This document shows positions 10,012-20,740 of a stretch of DNA of 64,000 nucleotides, piece by piece. Each line of letters begins with the position of its first letter. Position 1 is the first letter of the stretch. Made by a program: the position numbers and the translations under genes. This DNA comes from Symsagittifera roscoffensis (lineage: Eukaryota; Xenacoelomorpha; Acoela; Convolutidae), in contig NC_087067.1 in NCBI RefSeq assembly GCF_963678635.1, positions 54,697,369 through 54,761,368 of the forward strand. The letters run 5' to 3'. The notes beneath the pieces were generated by a model that saw only the letters and a program-made list of their open reading frames with translations, had not been told where the DNA came from and searched no databases.

Positions 10012-10618
10012 ATGGGCAATCGACGGGGACGTCAATGGATAATTTATGTCAATGGAGAAACAGGTGGTTTAGAGGCAGAAATAGATAAAGACCCTAAGAA
10101 ACCAGACATCGGTAGAGTAGAGTCTTGTTTTAAATTGCAGAATGAACATTCTGGCGTTATTGTGCTCATTGACAGTGATTTTATACTCACAGAAAGAACA
10201 TGCGCGATAGCAATACCCGCGGACAAGAGTTTTAGGACAGAATTAGCAGCTGATTTTAGGAGAGACTAAAAGGACATAGAATTTTTAAGGTAACAAAGGT
10301 CAGGAGTAGGGGGTGTAGCTGCACCGCCGCCAGCGGTGTCACAAATACCAGGAAATTACTTGTGCTTTTTGGTGACTTGAGCGACAAAAGAGCAAAATGT
10401 GAACCCTGAAAACTTGGTTTTGTGTCTGACAAGGTTGAGGAATTTCTTAGTAGAAAGGAGTGAAAGAAGTCTCGCTTTCTGTGCATGATCCGAATAGAGA
10501 AATGTTGCTTCCATGAAGGTTGCATCGACGAGAATTGTACGCACTGATACACGTGATCTTTTCAGATTTGAATATCGAAGTGTACTTGCTCAAAAAAAAA
10601 TTCTTGAGTATAGTTTGA
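10012..10618 (+). pseudogene. Macro-domain-like module at the end of pol
   Basis: Macro domains bind ADP-ribose and its derivatives. The pattern here follows the family's order: ERTCAIAIPADKSFRTELAA near 10200 recalls the ligand-binding segment with a small-residue turn and following helix. CFLVT near 10360 recalls the central strand. NPENLVLCLTRLRNFLVE near 10400-10455 recalls the helix before the second ligand loop. After a damaged stretch, ELYALIHVIFSDLNIEVYL (10537-10593) resembles the last helix and strand, with a stop at 10616. Stops occur at 10267 and near 10380, and a frameshift lies near 10460. The match is by pattern only; the glycine-rich loop is not clear. It sits directly behind the integrase. 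Confidence 0.5.
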
Positions 10619-11153
10619 AGAGAGCAGGTGAAACTAAGACTTGCGTGTTAGGCCACTAAGACTCAGCTAGATTAGGATTGAGATTAAGGAGACTAGAGGT
10701 GAAAATTTAGGCCAAGGACACCAACTCAAATCTTAAGGTTTTCAGAGCTTTAGGTTTTAGGATATGTCATTTATGTAAATATTGTATTAGGATTTATATG
10801 TGTTTTGTGTGCAATATAATAAGACCGAACACTCGGGTGACGTACTGACCACGAATGATTTATGTTTTTTTTACACAGGGAAGATGTAAAACGTGGATTG
10901 TCCACTCTTCCATCCTTTTCGCAAAATCTAAAATGGAAGGATACTTTTAAGTACTACTTAAGAAATAGTTTTTTTTTCTAACTCAGGTTGTTTTAAACGC
11001 ATTTTAATGGTTGGAAAGAGAGTTTCGTTTAGGTATCATTATCGAAATGTAACTTTGATCCTTTAGATCCTGATTTTTAGATCCTGGTTGATCGTCTAGT
11101 TACTCCTCAAATTTCAATTTGCGAAACAGATAATCAAAATCCAATCATACTAA
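10619..11153. other. Non-coding gap between the two reading regions
   Basis: About 530 bases of AT-rich sequence with stops in all frames and no recognised motif. It separates the stop of the pol relic from the ATG at 11154. Confidence 0.6.
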
Positions 11154-11850
11154 ATGGATAACTTCGAGTTGATTGAGTTTATGTTCCATGCAGAGGCCTT
11201 GCAGAGATCTATCGCCGCCTGATTGGTCGAGACTTCAATTTGAAGGACCCGTAGGTAGTAATGTGGCTCACCGCCTTAGCAAACATCTTGGGGCATGACA
11301 ACCGTTGGGACCGTCCCACGGAAGTCTTATTGATGGCCGCTTATGGACAACAGGGAGTAGTAGACCGCCCAAACATGAGGGTAATGAGATGGAGAAACGG
11401 GGAACTCTCAGGAAGTGACTTCGCGAACGAGCCTGGATTGGGAAGTTCAAGGTCCTACCAACCAGGTGAGATTCCTCTCCTGAACAAGCCCAGCTCTGGG
11501 TTGTGGAGAATGCATCAGGAAATGAATAGCGAGTTTGCTTCTTTTTGCTCACATTTGAGAGCAGCTGTCCCTTATAAACGGGTGAGAGTAAAAGAAGAAG
11601 TTCAAACGAAGGAGACGATAGAGACAATTAGTGAGAAAAGAGATCAGTTGAAGAGGATCAAAGAAGAGTTGGCTTGGATGCAGCAAAACAGGGAATTGTG
11701 GATAAAACGTTTTAAAGACGCAAACAGGAGACAAAAAAGGGAAATAGCTCGGCCTCGCAGGAACCAGCACGTAGAGTTACTGATACCCAGATAACTAATT
11801 CAGAAAACAGAAATGCAAGTAAAGTCAGGTTCTGGAAGACTGACGATCCC
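11154..11850 (+). pseudogene. Start of long ORF: helical, coiled-coil N-terminal part
   Basis: The likely original start is the ATG at 11154 (MDNFELIEFMFHAE). A frameshift near 11195 moves the reading to the frame of 11261-11794, which stays open for 177 codons. From about 11590 the protein is strongly charged and heptad-like, with EKRDQLKRIKEELAWMQQ, and ends in an Arg-rich segment, so a coiled coil followed by a basic patch is likely. I do not recognise a named family. It is the first part of a ~9.5 kb decayed reading region. Confidence 0.6.
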
Positions 11851-12179
11851 GGACCCAAGCGATACCCTGTGTATACAGTGATAAGGAACATGCGAGAGCT
11901 AGTTGAAACAGCTGGTCGAGTCATGGCCAACAGTCAGACGCTAGGTTCCGGGATGAGTGCAACATATGGAACAATCGATGATACCGGATGAAAGATACTT
12001 TGCGAGGAATTAAATCGGGCAGTGGAAAAACCATGAAAGACGAGTGAAATTGGAAAAAGTTCCGGCAGGCAGATAAGGAAATTGCCACCAAACAAAATAT
12101 CCAAGGCGATGGACGTGCCGAAGAACAACCAGATCAGGAACAATTTTGCCAGAGTACCAGATTCAGATGCGGGCGCATG
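11851..12179 (+). pseudogene. Decayed linker before hydrolase domain
   Basis: The reading continues in the plus direction with readable segments such as TVIRNMRELVETAGRVMAN near 11880-11930, then a Lys/Pro-rich stretch with frameshifts. No domain recognised; it connects the coiled-coil region to the SGNH domain. Confidence 0.5.
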
Positions 12180-12940
12180 TTTTAATGATTTGTTTTGAAA
12201 TCCGGCACTGAACTTGTAGCAAAAACCACTCGGCACTTCACACCTTATACTAGGAGACAGCCTGGTGAGATATTGCAGAGTCTGAGGACCTCTTGGATCA
12301 CAACCGTCATGGCTTTCGGTAGTGCCACAGTAGTCCAGTTGTACAAGATGGTAGAGCTGCTAAATCCAGGAAGAAATCCCAGCGTAATGATCCTGATAGG
12401 CACTAACAATGTGTCCAGAGGTTCAGACTTGCAAAAAAACGAGTTGGGATAACATGTTGGTCTGCCTATTGAATACAATATGGCAGAAGTTCCAATGTAC
12501 GGTGTTGACCATCTGCAACATTCCGATGGGCACGAGGTTACACCTGGCGCCTACGCGCAGACTGAATGAGAGGATTGTGAGATAGAATAACATAGTCCAT
12601 AACCTGGTAAGCCGTAATGCGGAAAGACTGGTCTTTATGGTTATGATGTACGAGTTGAGATCACTGGATCAATCGAAATTCACTGTCAATGGCTTTCACT
12701 TCGACTCAGTCAAAGGACAGGCCTGGATGAAACGCGTGTTCGAGGAGCGATTGGATGAAATGGAAATTGAGTTTTCTGAGACATGGAGCAGCGGACGTGC
12801 GAGCCATCTCCACCTATGTGCCTCTCAGCTTGTAGACGCGTTTGGGATCATTCCAGCGGTGTCACAAACCGTGAGGAGGTCAGGTGATCTGGAGGCTCGT
12901 TGGGAACGTCACATAGACCGCGGATCCTTAATATGAACAA
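12180..12940 (+). pseudogene. SGNH/GDSL hydrolase-like domain
   Basis: SGNH hydrolases are esterases and lipases with conserved blocks. Block I is present as HLILGDSLVR with the nucleophile motif GDS at 12253-12261. Block III is present as LIGTNNVSRG at about 12395-12425. Block V is present as VNGFHFDS near 12685-12705, where the catalytic Asp of the usual DxxH is Asn while His is kept. Distances fit a ~180-residue domain. Stops (after GDSLVRYCRV and after LQKNELG) and frameshifts show decay. Esterase domains occur in some retroelement proteins, so the domain is likely part of the element and not a host gene. Confidence 0.72.
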
Positions 12941-13266
12941 GGCCAAAGCCTTCTCCTTGGGATGTCTAAAAACATGACTTCATGAAGTCGAACTTGAAGA
13001 CGGTCAGTTTTGCTCATGACGCGAGATGAATGTTGGACAATGTATCCTGTCGGTCAATGGAGTGTGCTGAGAGCAGCGGAAGTTAACTTCAGCTCGACGA
13101 CAGCATTAAGACTAGCTGATCTTGAGGGACTGCTTCCAATAATACGATGGGTCCAATCAATGCAAGGACGTTGCAAGACGTGAGATAAAATCACGATGAG
13201 AAGCGTAAAGATGATAGACGTGGAAGGCTCATCAACAAAAGAGATTCCAATGGAGGGCATGTCGAG
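12941..13266 (+). pseudogene. Linker between the two SGNH-like domains
   Basis: Decayed plus-strand coding with several frame changes. Readable pieces (Arg/Ser-rich, then LEGLLPIIRWVQSMQ-like near 13120-13160) suggest a flexible linker. No known motif. Confidence 0.45.
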
Positions 13267-14052
13267 TTGTTCAAAGAAGCGAGAACGTCACCTGCTCATG
13301 TGAGAGAAGAAAGGACGTACCCCAAGCTCGTAGAGCAAGAAGGTGACGAAGAGCGCTATGGAGATTTGAATGTCAAGTTTGACGAGTTCATCTTCTCGGC
13401 ATATGGCAAAGCGGAAGTGAGGAAGGCAATGATTGTGATAATAGCCAATTCGGACTCTATGAACACGTCAAAGTCGTTGTTTTGGGCAGATGTGATAATG
13501 CTAGTGGGAGCGGATTGGCACTTGATGCAATCGTTGTTCATGGCCCTAGGGAATCAGAAGCAGACCGAGATGAGTCCGATAACGATCGTGTTTGCAGGCA
13601 TAAACGACCAACTGCATAGCAGAGTTTTCCTGAGCAGATTCAGGATCGCAGCAACGGCAGAAGCTGCTATGAGGCTAGCGATAAAGAATATCATGGAATC
13701 CATGAGAGAGATAATTGATGTGTTGAGAGATGGAAGCTTTCAGAAAATAACTCCACGAGCTGTCTTTGTTCTGTCACCTGGATATACAATCCTGCCTGAC
13801 GGGTTGAATTTCGGGTATGCAATGATTGCGCTCTTTTCTGATGAAATGTACGACGTGATAATACCCTATCCAAATAGAGAACTAGACCAAAGAAGTTTCA
13901 GACCATTGAGGGCGGAATTGCATGCCGTGTGGTCTGATATCTCTAACGCGATGCGAGGCTTGAAGGCACTTCCGCTACTCATGATTGTGTCGAATGAAGT
14001 GCTGGGATTGGAGTTGTCCAACTTCAACCGACAACAAAAAGCGAAGACTTAA
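13267..14052 (+). pseudogene. Second SGNH-like domain, longest open frame
   Basis: This 261-codon frame is the longest open stretch in the window. Its centre reads TIVFAGINDQLHSRVFLSR, in which GIND matches block III (GxND) of SGNH hydrolases. The upstream strand, VIIANSDSMNTSKSLF, stands where block I would be but lacks a proper GDS. The downstream SPGYTILPDGLNFGYAM stands where block V (DxxH) would be, with Asp kept and His replaced by Asn. The domain looks like a diverged or non-catalytic second copy. The Met at 13267 is probably not the real start, since the reading extends from the region before it. Confidence 0.55.
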
Positions 14053-14655
14053 ATAAACGATTACCACAAAAAAATCGTTGAGATTTCGAACGATCTTTGG
14101 TTCCGAAATGACGAGATTGATTAAGAAACATCTGCGAGAAGGAAGCTGAAGAGACGCAAGCTCAACTGGAAGCGTTGACTCTGTGGCCGAAACCAGAAGC
14201 TAACAAGTGACTGCACTTAACTCCTCCGATTGGAGCGCTGGGAGCGGGTGCAATCCAGCGAGGACCACCAATGATTGTAAAGTTTCATCAATACTCGCGC
14301 GAATCTCAGGATCAGGCGGAACTGAGACGGGACAAGGCCACGGAGTTCATGGACTGATTGAATATATAGATTTTGATAATTTTCTGGACGGAAAACGTGC
14401 AAGGAAGGGATGTTCAAGTCTGGACTTATAGTATGCTAGAAGGATTGGGAGCAGGATGGACCCCGTCCTTCCTGGCTGAGCTATATCCCGAGCTGTCCCG
14501 CTACATCATCAATGATTTTGTCCGGGCAACTACAAAAGTGGCCTTAGTAGTGATCTTGGCGTTGTTTGTGATCTTTGGAGCTGAAAATTTCCAAAAGATA
14601 CATGCTGTATTGCTCACGGAAGGCATACTAAATCTCCGCCTGGATGGTTTTTGAT
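14053..14655 (+). pseudogene. Possible capsid-like segment of the long ORF
   Basis: The coding region continues with frameshifts. Readable stretches are LRRDKATEFMD near 14320-14350 and LEGLGAGWTPSFLAELYPELS near 14425-14500, followed by a hydrophobic helix, VALVVILALFVIFGAENF (14535-14595). The first two recall the helical, Trp-containing C-terminal part of retroelement capsids, but this is an impression from composition and spacing. The hydrophobic stretch could be buried or membrane-spanning. Confidence 0.4.
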
Positions 14656-15535
14656 GTTCGATGACCTACGGCAAGTTGCGTGAATTCGTTATCCTAACGA
14701 GATACCCTGAGCATAGGAGGGAGAACGTCACGAACTTTGATCTGCAGAGGGCGACGGCCTCGTGGACATGGATGAGGCAGTTGAGACATACCTTGATACA
14801 GTTCCTTCTGCAGCAGAATCGTTTCGGCGTTCGAGAAGATGACACATTTCAGAGAGGAGACGATGTGCGACGTCATGCAGGTTGTATGCCACTGCTAATT
14901 GATTTGTGCCTGGTCATGACGATTGATCCTCTGGTACTGTTAAGGTGGTCAGTGAATTGGTTACTGTCGTATATGGACCAGCAGTGACGTTTGGGTTTCC
15001 TCACCCTAGGGTAGGAAATTACAGAATGTCGGTGCTGCACGTGAGCTTCGTTTCTGTAATTGATGGAAACACTCTTAACTGGTGTGCTCAGAATGTCTGG
15101 CGGGAAGCAATCAGTGAAGATTTGCTATTTGGGGAAAATCGATGAACCCAAAATGTTTACTATCAGTTTCAACAATCTTTTCCGTGACCGAGTGGGAGAA
15201 GTGGAAAGAGGGCACGCGGAGGTCTATCCCAAACTCTGGAACCTGAGACTTTGTGACAGGACTAATGGGGAAATTTTCAGGATTTCAAAGTTGTTGAGAG
15301 CATACCAGAAGCTAAGAAAAAAGACGGAAGATTGGAAAGAATTCAAGAGACTGCCGTCGGAAATACCGGAATACCCTCCGATCGGAAGAATGTTAATCGG
15401 AGCAGAGTCCGTAGTCCAAACTCCAAAGACTAGAGCGTCCGGTGTAATGAAAGGAGAATGGCCGTTTTCTCAGTGTCGATGGATCCGTGTTTATGCAACA
15501 TACACCGTTTGCGTTTTTTGAAGAATCGACCAGAT
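14656..15535 (+). pseudogene. Middle part of long ORF, unknown
   Basis: Three overlapping open stretches (14661-14987, 14945-15145, 15060-15521) are successive pieces of one frame-shifted protein. Features are a helical segment with TWMRQLRHTLIQFLLQQNRF, then VTVVYGPAVTFGFPHPRVG, NTLNWCAQNVW and a long helical part with LWNLRLCDRTNGEIFRISKL. I do not recognise a family. Conserved-looking Trp and Cys positions and coherent plus-strand reading support real coding ancestry. Confidence 0.5.
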
Positions 15536-16191
15536 GTAGGATGCACAACAATGCCACGCCCAAGCCTATGTGGATCGAAGTAAATTAGGCAAAATTGAAA
15601 ATTGCGCCATTGGCTATGAGAAGAGAAGTGGGTATGCAGGAGGCTGCTTTGATAGTCTTCCACGTAATACGGGAAGTAGTAGCCGTTGGAGTTTTGCTGA
15701 CTAGAGACGCTCTAGCACCCTTGAGTTGTGAAGAAGGCGTGATTACCCGTCAAGAAATGCAAGATGTGTCATCCGGTGAATTGTTAGTACCAAGATTTCC
15801 TAATGAAGAAAAGGATGATGATCAGCGAGGACCTTCAGGATCACAACTAAACAATAAGAAAGAGCCTGAGGGGGATGATTACGAGGAAGAATCGATGGCT
15901 TAGGGTCTATTGGAGAAAAAAGATGAGGATAAAGAGTCGATGGGAAAGGCATCGAGTCTGGATTTTGCTTTCTTGGATGAACTCGAATAGACAGATACAG
16001 TGGCTAAAACGACAGAGCCAACAGAAGAAGGAGCTTCTACTCATGTGATTCATAACACGCCGGAGAGCTGCTCTCCTGGCAATGTCGCAGCAGTCAGGAT
16101 TACAAGAATGTTGATGGACTCAACGCGCAGGCAAACTATTGAAAACGCTGAGAGAGTACTTTTTTTAGAGACACTCCCTAAAGACGAGTGA
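15536..16191 (+). pseudogene. Acidic low-complexity region of long ORF
   Basis: A segment with VGMQEAALIVFHVIREV is followed by strongly acidic sequence rich in Glu, Asp, Ser and Pro (about 15800-16060; for example KKEPEGDDYEEESMA). The frame is broken at 15901 and 15987. It is probably a disordered linker; no domain is recognised. Confidence 0.5.
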
Positions 16192-17185
16192 GAACTGCAT
16201 CACCGTGATCATCGAAATCGAACTGGATGTAGAATGAACCGATGGGTAGTGCAGCGCTACGGGAACCAATTGATACTGAAAACGGCACTGAATAGACATT
16301 TGATGCACGAGATCTGAGAAGAGCTGGATGGTTGTGATGGGAGACTGAGCGAGTTGTTGATTAACTCCGCGACTGATGAAAGCGAAGCCAACTCTCCCAT
16401 CAAGCCTGCTAATCAGGAAAAAAAGTGATGAGATTGCGTATCTGTTTGGAACAAGAAAAGTAACAAGGCGCTCCGAGATGGTGATAGGAAGTATTAACGA
16501 TATAAAGATCAAGTTGGGCAGTAAAGTACTTGGGCAGCAAAAACAAATCCTGAGTCTCCTACCGAAACTGTTAACATAGTGAAAAGGAAGAGAGTGGAGG
16601 ACGCTGATGACCTGGGACAAGGCAATGATAGATCAATGGGCACCTCCAAAGCCACAGACTTGTCAGCTGTACCGCGCTTTTTATTTGCAGGAAAAACGTC
16701 AGCTAGTTATAATGCGAAATGGAGTGACCACACTATCACAGGAGCAACACTAGAAATGGAAATGCTGAGCCAGTGGGGTGATAGTACCGTGAAAGACTTC
16801 AAATCATCAAGGATCAATCACGGAAGGTGAAGCTTCGTAGGACAGCTGATTCCGTCGGACACAGTCGATTGACGGTGTCAGATACAGTCACGATAGACGA
16901 GCACGCTGATGGAGATATCAAAATGATGGAGTTCAGGAAATCAGCCATAGGACATCTGATCGCTTATGAAGGTAAAGGCCTGATAGGATACTATCTGGAA
17001 GGCATCATAGAAGACATGAATTTGCAGCAGAAGGCTCACGGAACGTTAGCTTCCTCCGAAATGCACAGCGAGCCAGTGGTTCAGCTTGTAATTTTAACGC
17101 GGAGAGCAGTTTTGCTATGTTAATTTGAAAGGAAAGAAAACGAAGTCAGAGGTTCATGCTCTGAGTGCAATAACGTATCTTAAGC
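16192..17185 (+). pseudogene. Charged, disordered region of long ORF
   Basis: Plus-strand reading goes on with short open stretches at 16376-16579, 16579-16830 and 16827-17123. It is rich in Lys, Arg, Glu and Ser (for example VKRKRVEDADD-like), with a FGTRKVTRRSE patch, which could be a nuclear localisation type sequence. Decay is heavy and no family is recognised. Confidence 0.45.
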
Positions 17186-18268
17186 TTACCTGGTGCTTAG
17201 CAGGACTGATCAGGGAAGAGTATGACCCAGAGCAGAGAAAGAGCTCGTAAGATGAAAAAATGCTTTCGATGACGGAATTGAGAGATCTGATGACAAATGA
17301 AGAGGGGGCAATGGCGTGCGCTAAAAGAGAGACGCTCTCTGTTTTATCTGATTTTTGTTAGAACAAGTATCGGCACCAGCGCTGAACACCTGCGCAGAGA
17401 TATTACAAGAAGGCTACGAGCCAAGAAGAACGTTGCAACTGCAAACTCTGCAAGATATACAATAGAGCAAGCCACTGCGATTAAACACGAAGGAACCAGA
17501 AGAGTTAGAACCTTTGAGAATGATTGATGAAATCAGATATTTCTCTAACAAAGAGCTTATGCTCTCCAAAAAATCTATGGGAACGCTTGTCAGATTCTGT
17601 GAAAACTGTGGACCTGTCAGAAAGAAGTCGTACCACTAATTTTTTGGAATAATTGGACTAGATTACAACCCTTTGATTAATGACGACTTATGTGACTGCT
17701 ACTTTGATTACGAGCAAGTGGCGTTATTTAGTTTCTGGTTGTCCAGAAAATCAACAACCAGGAGAATGCAAGTCAACAAGTCAATATTGGACTAGTGGTT
17801 GAAAAAAATGTGACTGCACCTTTTATATCAGAATCTGACATCCGTGTAGAATATGGGGTTGGGGTTCTCAGACGAATTAGTAAGAACGAGCCTGATGACA
17901 ATTTGAGAGTTGATGAAACCTTCCTAGCGCCCAAGTCCCAATGCTGATGTGATTTTGCGAGCGAGTAAAAATGTTGAGAGAGAATCAAATGTTCATTGCA
18001 ATCTGTGTGACCTAAACACGATGGATTACTTGATGACCGAAGCCTCTTGGAGCAATCGAGGGAAGACTGCCATAAGACTGAAATAATATCGAAACAGTAT
18101 AAGCAATTTATGATTTTGTTCGGAAACCTTTTGATAAAAACAAAGACGGAAACGGATTTAGTTGCGGATTGTCATGGAGGAACAGAGGTGAATCTAGTGA
18201 CGACACTAGGATTCTATGGCATGTTTGGTTCCATACGGAAGCATGACGGAAGTGTGGCTTAGGCAGCC
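17186..18268 (+). repeat. 1.08 kb internal tandem duplication, copy 1
   Basis: Starts CTTACCTGGTGCTTAGCAGG and recurs at 18269 in the same orientation, still easily alignable over the whole length. Its coding content includes LTWCLAGLIREEYDPEQR, a MTELRDLMTNEEGA segment, and near 17520-17720 a Cys-rich stretch with CENCGPVRKKSYH and a CDCYFDYEQV, which could be a zinc-binding module. Both copies carry independent stops and frameshifts, so the duplication took place within the long ORF and then decayed. Confidence 0.88.
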
Positions 18269-19375
18269 TTACCTGGTGCTTAGCAGGACTGATCAGGGAA
18301 GAGTATGACCCAGAGCAGAGAAAGAGCTCGTAAGATGAAAAAATGCTTTCGATGACGGAATTGAGAGATCTGATGACAAATGAAGAGGGGGCAATGGCGT
18401 GCGCTAAAAGAGAAACGCTCTCTGTTTTATCTGATTATTGTTTAGAACAAATATCGGCACCAGCGCTGAACACCTGCGCAAAGATATTACAAGAAGGCTA
18501 AGAGCCAAGAAGAACGTTGCAACTGCAAACACTGCAAGATATACAATAGAGCAAGCCACTGCGATTAAACACGAAGGAGCCAGAAGACTTAGAACCTTTG
18601 AGAATGATTGATGAAATCAGAAATTTCTCTAACAAAGAGCTTATGCTCTCCAAAGAATTTTTGAGCCTGCTTGTCAGATCCAGTGAAAACTGTGGATCTT
18701 TCAGAAAGGAGTCGTACCACTATTTGTCGGGAATAGTTGGAATAGCTAAAAACCCTTTCATTATCGACGACATACGTGACTGCTATTTTGATTATGAGCA
18801 AGTGCTTTTACTTAGATTCTAGACGTCCCGAATATCAACAATCAGGAAGAATGTAGGTCAACAAGTCAACTTAGGACTAGTGGTAGAACAAAATTTGACT
18901 GCACCTTCTATACCAGAATCTAACAGCCGCGTAGAAAATGGGTTGGGTTTCTCAGACGTATTGGTATGAACGAGCCTGATGACAGTTTGAGAGTTGATGA
19001 AATTTTCCTAGTGCCCAAGTCCCAATGATGATGTGATTCGGCGAGCAAGTAAAAATGTCGAGAAAGAATCAAACGCTGATTGCAACCTGCGTGACCTAAA
19101 CACGATGCATAACTTGATGACCGAAGCCTCTTGGAGCAATCGAGAGAAGACTGCCGAGTTGCCTGGTTGGGGACCGGAAGTCTGGATAAAGCCTGGTAGC
19201 TGTCATGCGCGAACCCGTGGCTTACAACGTCACGTGTGTGGAGGTTGTTGGGAAACCCTGTGATGAAAACAAAGACAGAAACGGAATTAGTTGCGGATTG
19301 TCATGGAGGAACAGACGAACAGAGTTGAATCTAGTGACAGCACTAGGATTCTACAGCATGTTTGGTCCCTGAGAG
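18269..19375 (+). repeat. 1.08 kb internal tandem duplication, copy 2
   Basis: Second copy of 17186-18268. The Cys-rich module reads SSENCGSFRKESYHY, so the first Cys of the CENC pair is lost here, while the DCYFDYEQV end is kept. It holds an extra ~95 bases near 19160-19260 absent from copy 1, followed by the shared GATTGTCATGGAGGAACAGA segment (18170 and 19298). The end near 19375 is estimated by eye. Confidence 0.85.
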
Positions 19376-19730
19376 TCATTTTTGGGTCGAGAACAGAGAT
19401 GGCCACAGCCATTAATGTAGGGGTGTGTTGCATAGCAAACAGAAATACGTTGGAAGTTGGAGGGAAGCGATCGAAGTGGAAATGAACTTGAAACAAAGTG
19501 AGGCGTATCAGAGACCGTCAGGTGTCCGATATGTGATGGGTTCTAACGTAGCTCCAGTGTGTAGGAGCCGATACCCGGTACACTTTGTGACAGTGGACGT
19601 GAAGAGCACGAGGACTGTAGTCGATCAACCCTTCTCCGTGCCAAAATGTGTGAGACCTGCGAGAATGCCAGAAAATCTTAAGAACTGCTCTGTAAGATGT
19701 TTGCTGCAAGTCGGTACTTGAAAAAAAAAT
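19376..19730 (+). pseudogene. Cys/His-rich zinc-finger-like segment
   Basis: In one plus frame from 19505 I read VRCPICDGF, then a Cys, HEDC, and AKMCETCENARK, interrupted by three stops. The CxxC...C...HxxC...CxxC arrangement suggests a zinc-binding domain near the C-terminal end of the long ORF. Such fingers are common in retroelement proteins that bind nucleic acid, but the exact family is unclear. Confidence 0.5.
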
Positions 19731-20740
19731 CATGGGGTACGCTGGTGGGAACTACAATAATTTTGAAAGACAAAAGCTAAAAGGACTAGCAGCCACGGAT
19801 TGCAACGCAGTTGACGAAAATGACGAAATCCACTGTGTAATAAAGGAAATGGAGCAGCTGCTAGAAGCGTCGGACACCGAAATTGGAGGAGCATCATGCT
19901 GAAGCAATATGAGTTCCATTGCCACTGTTTGATGCAAACAGGGTGGTACCGCGCACCTAGTAATTTCGTCTTGGACGCTGGAGAGCTGCTCTCCATAGGT
20001 TTACCAGATTCATCACAGAAGATAACTGTAATCATAGTCGGAGTGATGATGGCGATTAAGTGGCTGGAAGCTTATGTAGGAGGGAACAAAAGTCAGGAAG
20101 CGCCGACCAAAGAAGAATTGGAAGAACTCAACTGTCTGAAAGTTTCAGATCTTTTCGATGCAATGTGTAAAACCCTAAAAATTCCGATGGAAGTGAAAAG
20201 TATATGGGCCAGGAGACGACTGTTTCCATGGTTTAGAGCCAATATGACTGCATGGTTGTACTATTATGCTAAATTGCATATGTCGAAACACAGCAGAGTG
20301 TACAGTTCTTTGCAACTGGATATAGGACCAGAAGCTTCCAAGCAAGTTTTCGTGACTCATGGGAATGCCGTGACTACCTTTGTGAAAAGAACAGCTAGGA
20401 CGGTTGGTTGTGATGAAAAAGGACGAGAACAGTCGTTGAAAGAAGACCTCGAAAGGAATGTGACGTTGTGCCTCCACAATAGCTTCTGTAGCATGAAAGA
20501 GACCGCTGTAGATCGTCTACCCTGTTGCAAGCAAGGTTGGAAGAGCAAAGGTGTTGAGGACTGCCTTCAACAGCGTAAGAATGGTAACTGATGTGCTGGT
20601 GGACACAGAAATCGAGAGTACGGAGTCGATGTCGCAAGGAAAGAGATGAAAAGTTTGAATGAAACAGCCGAGTACAAGCAAGCAACAACGAATAATATAG
20701 AAATTTTAGAAACTCTAAGCGATGAAAAGACGAAATAAAA
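19731..20740 (+). pseudogene. C-terminal part of long ORF, unknown
   Basis: Contains a 231-codon open frame (19896-20591), the second longest of the region. Readable features are VIIVGVMMAIKWLEAYVGG, then a charged helix, SQEAPTKEELEELN, and a Trp/Arg-rich part with WARRRLFPWFRANMTAWLYY. Cys pairs occur near the end. Another frame upstream (19740-19900) with VDENDEIHCVIKEMEQLLE probably belongs to the same protein. I recognise no family. Coding character fades after about 20740. Confidence 0.45.

Noticed and set aside
11268-11627. 119-codon minus frame and other minus frames across 11-20 kb
   Set aside because: Shadows of the plus-strand coding region; the motifs (GDS, GTNN, zinc fingers) are all on the plus strand.
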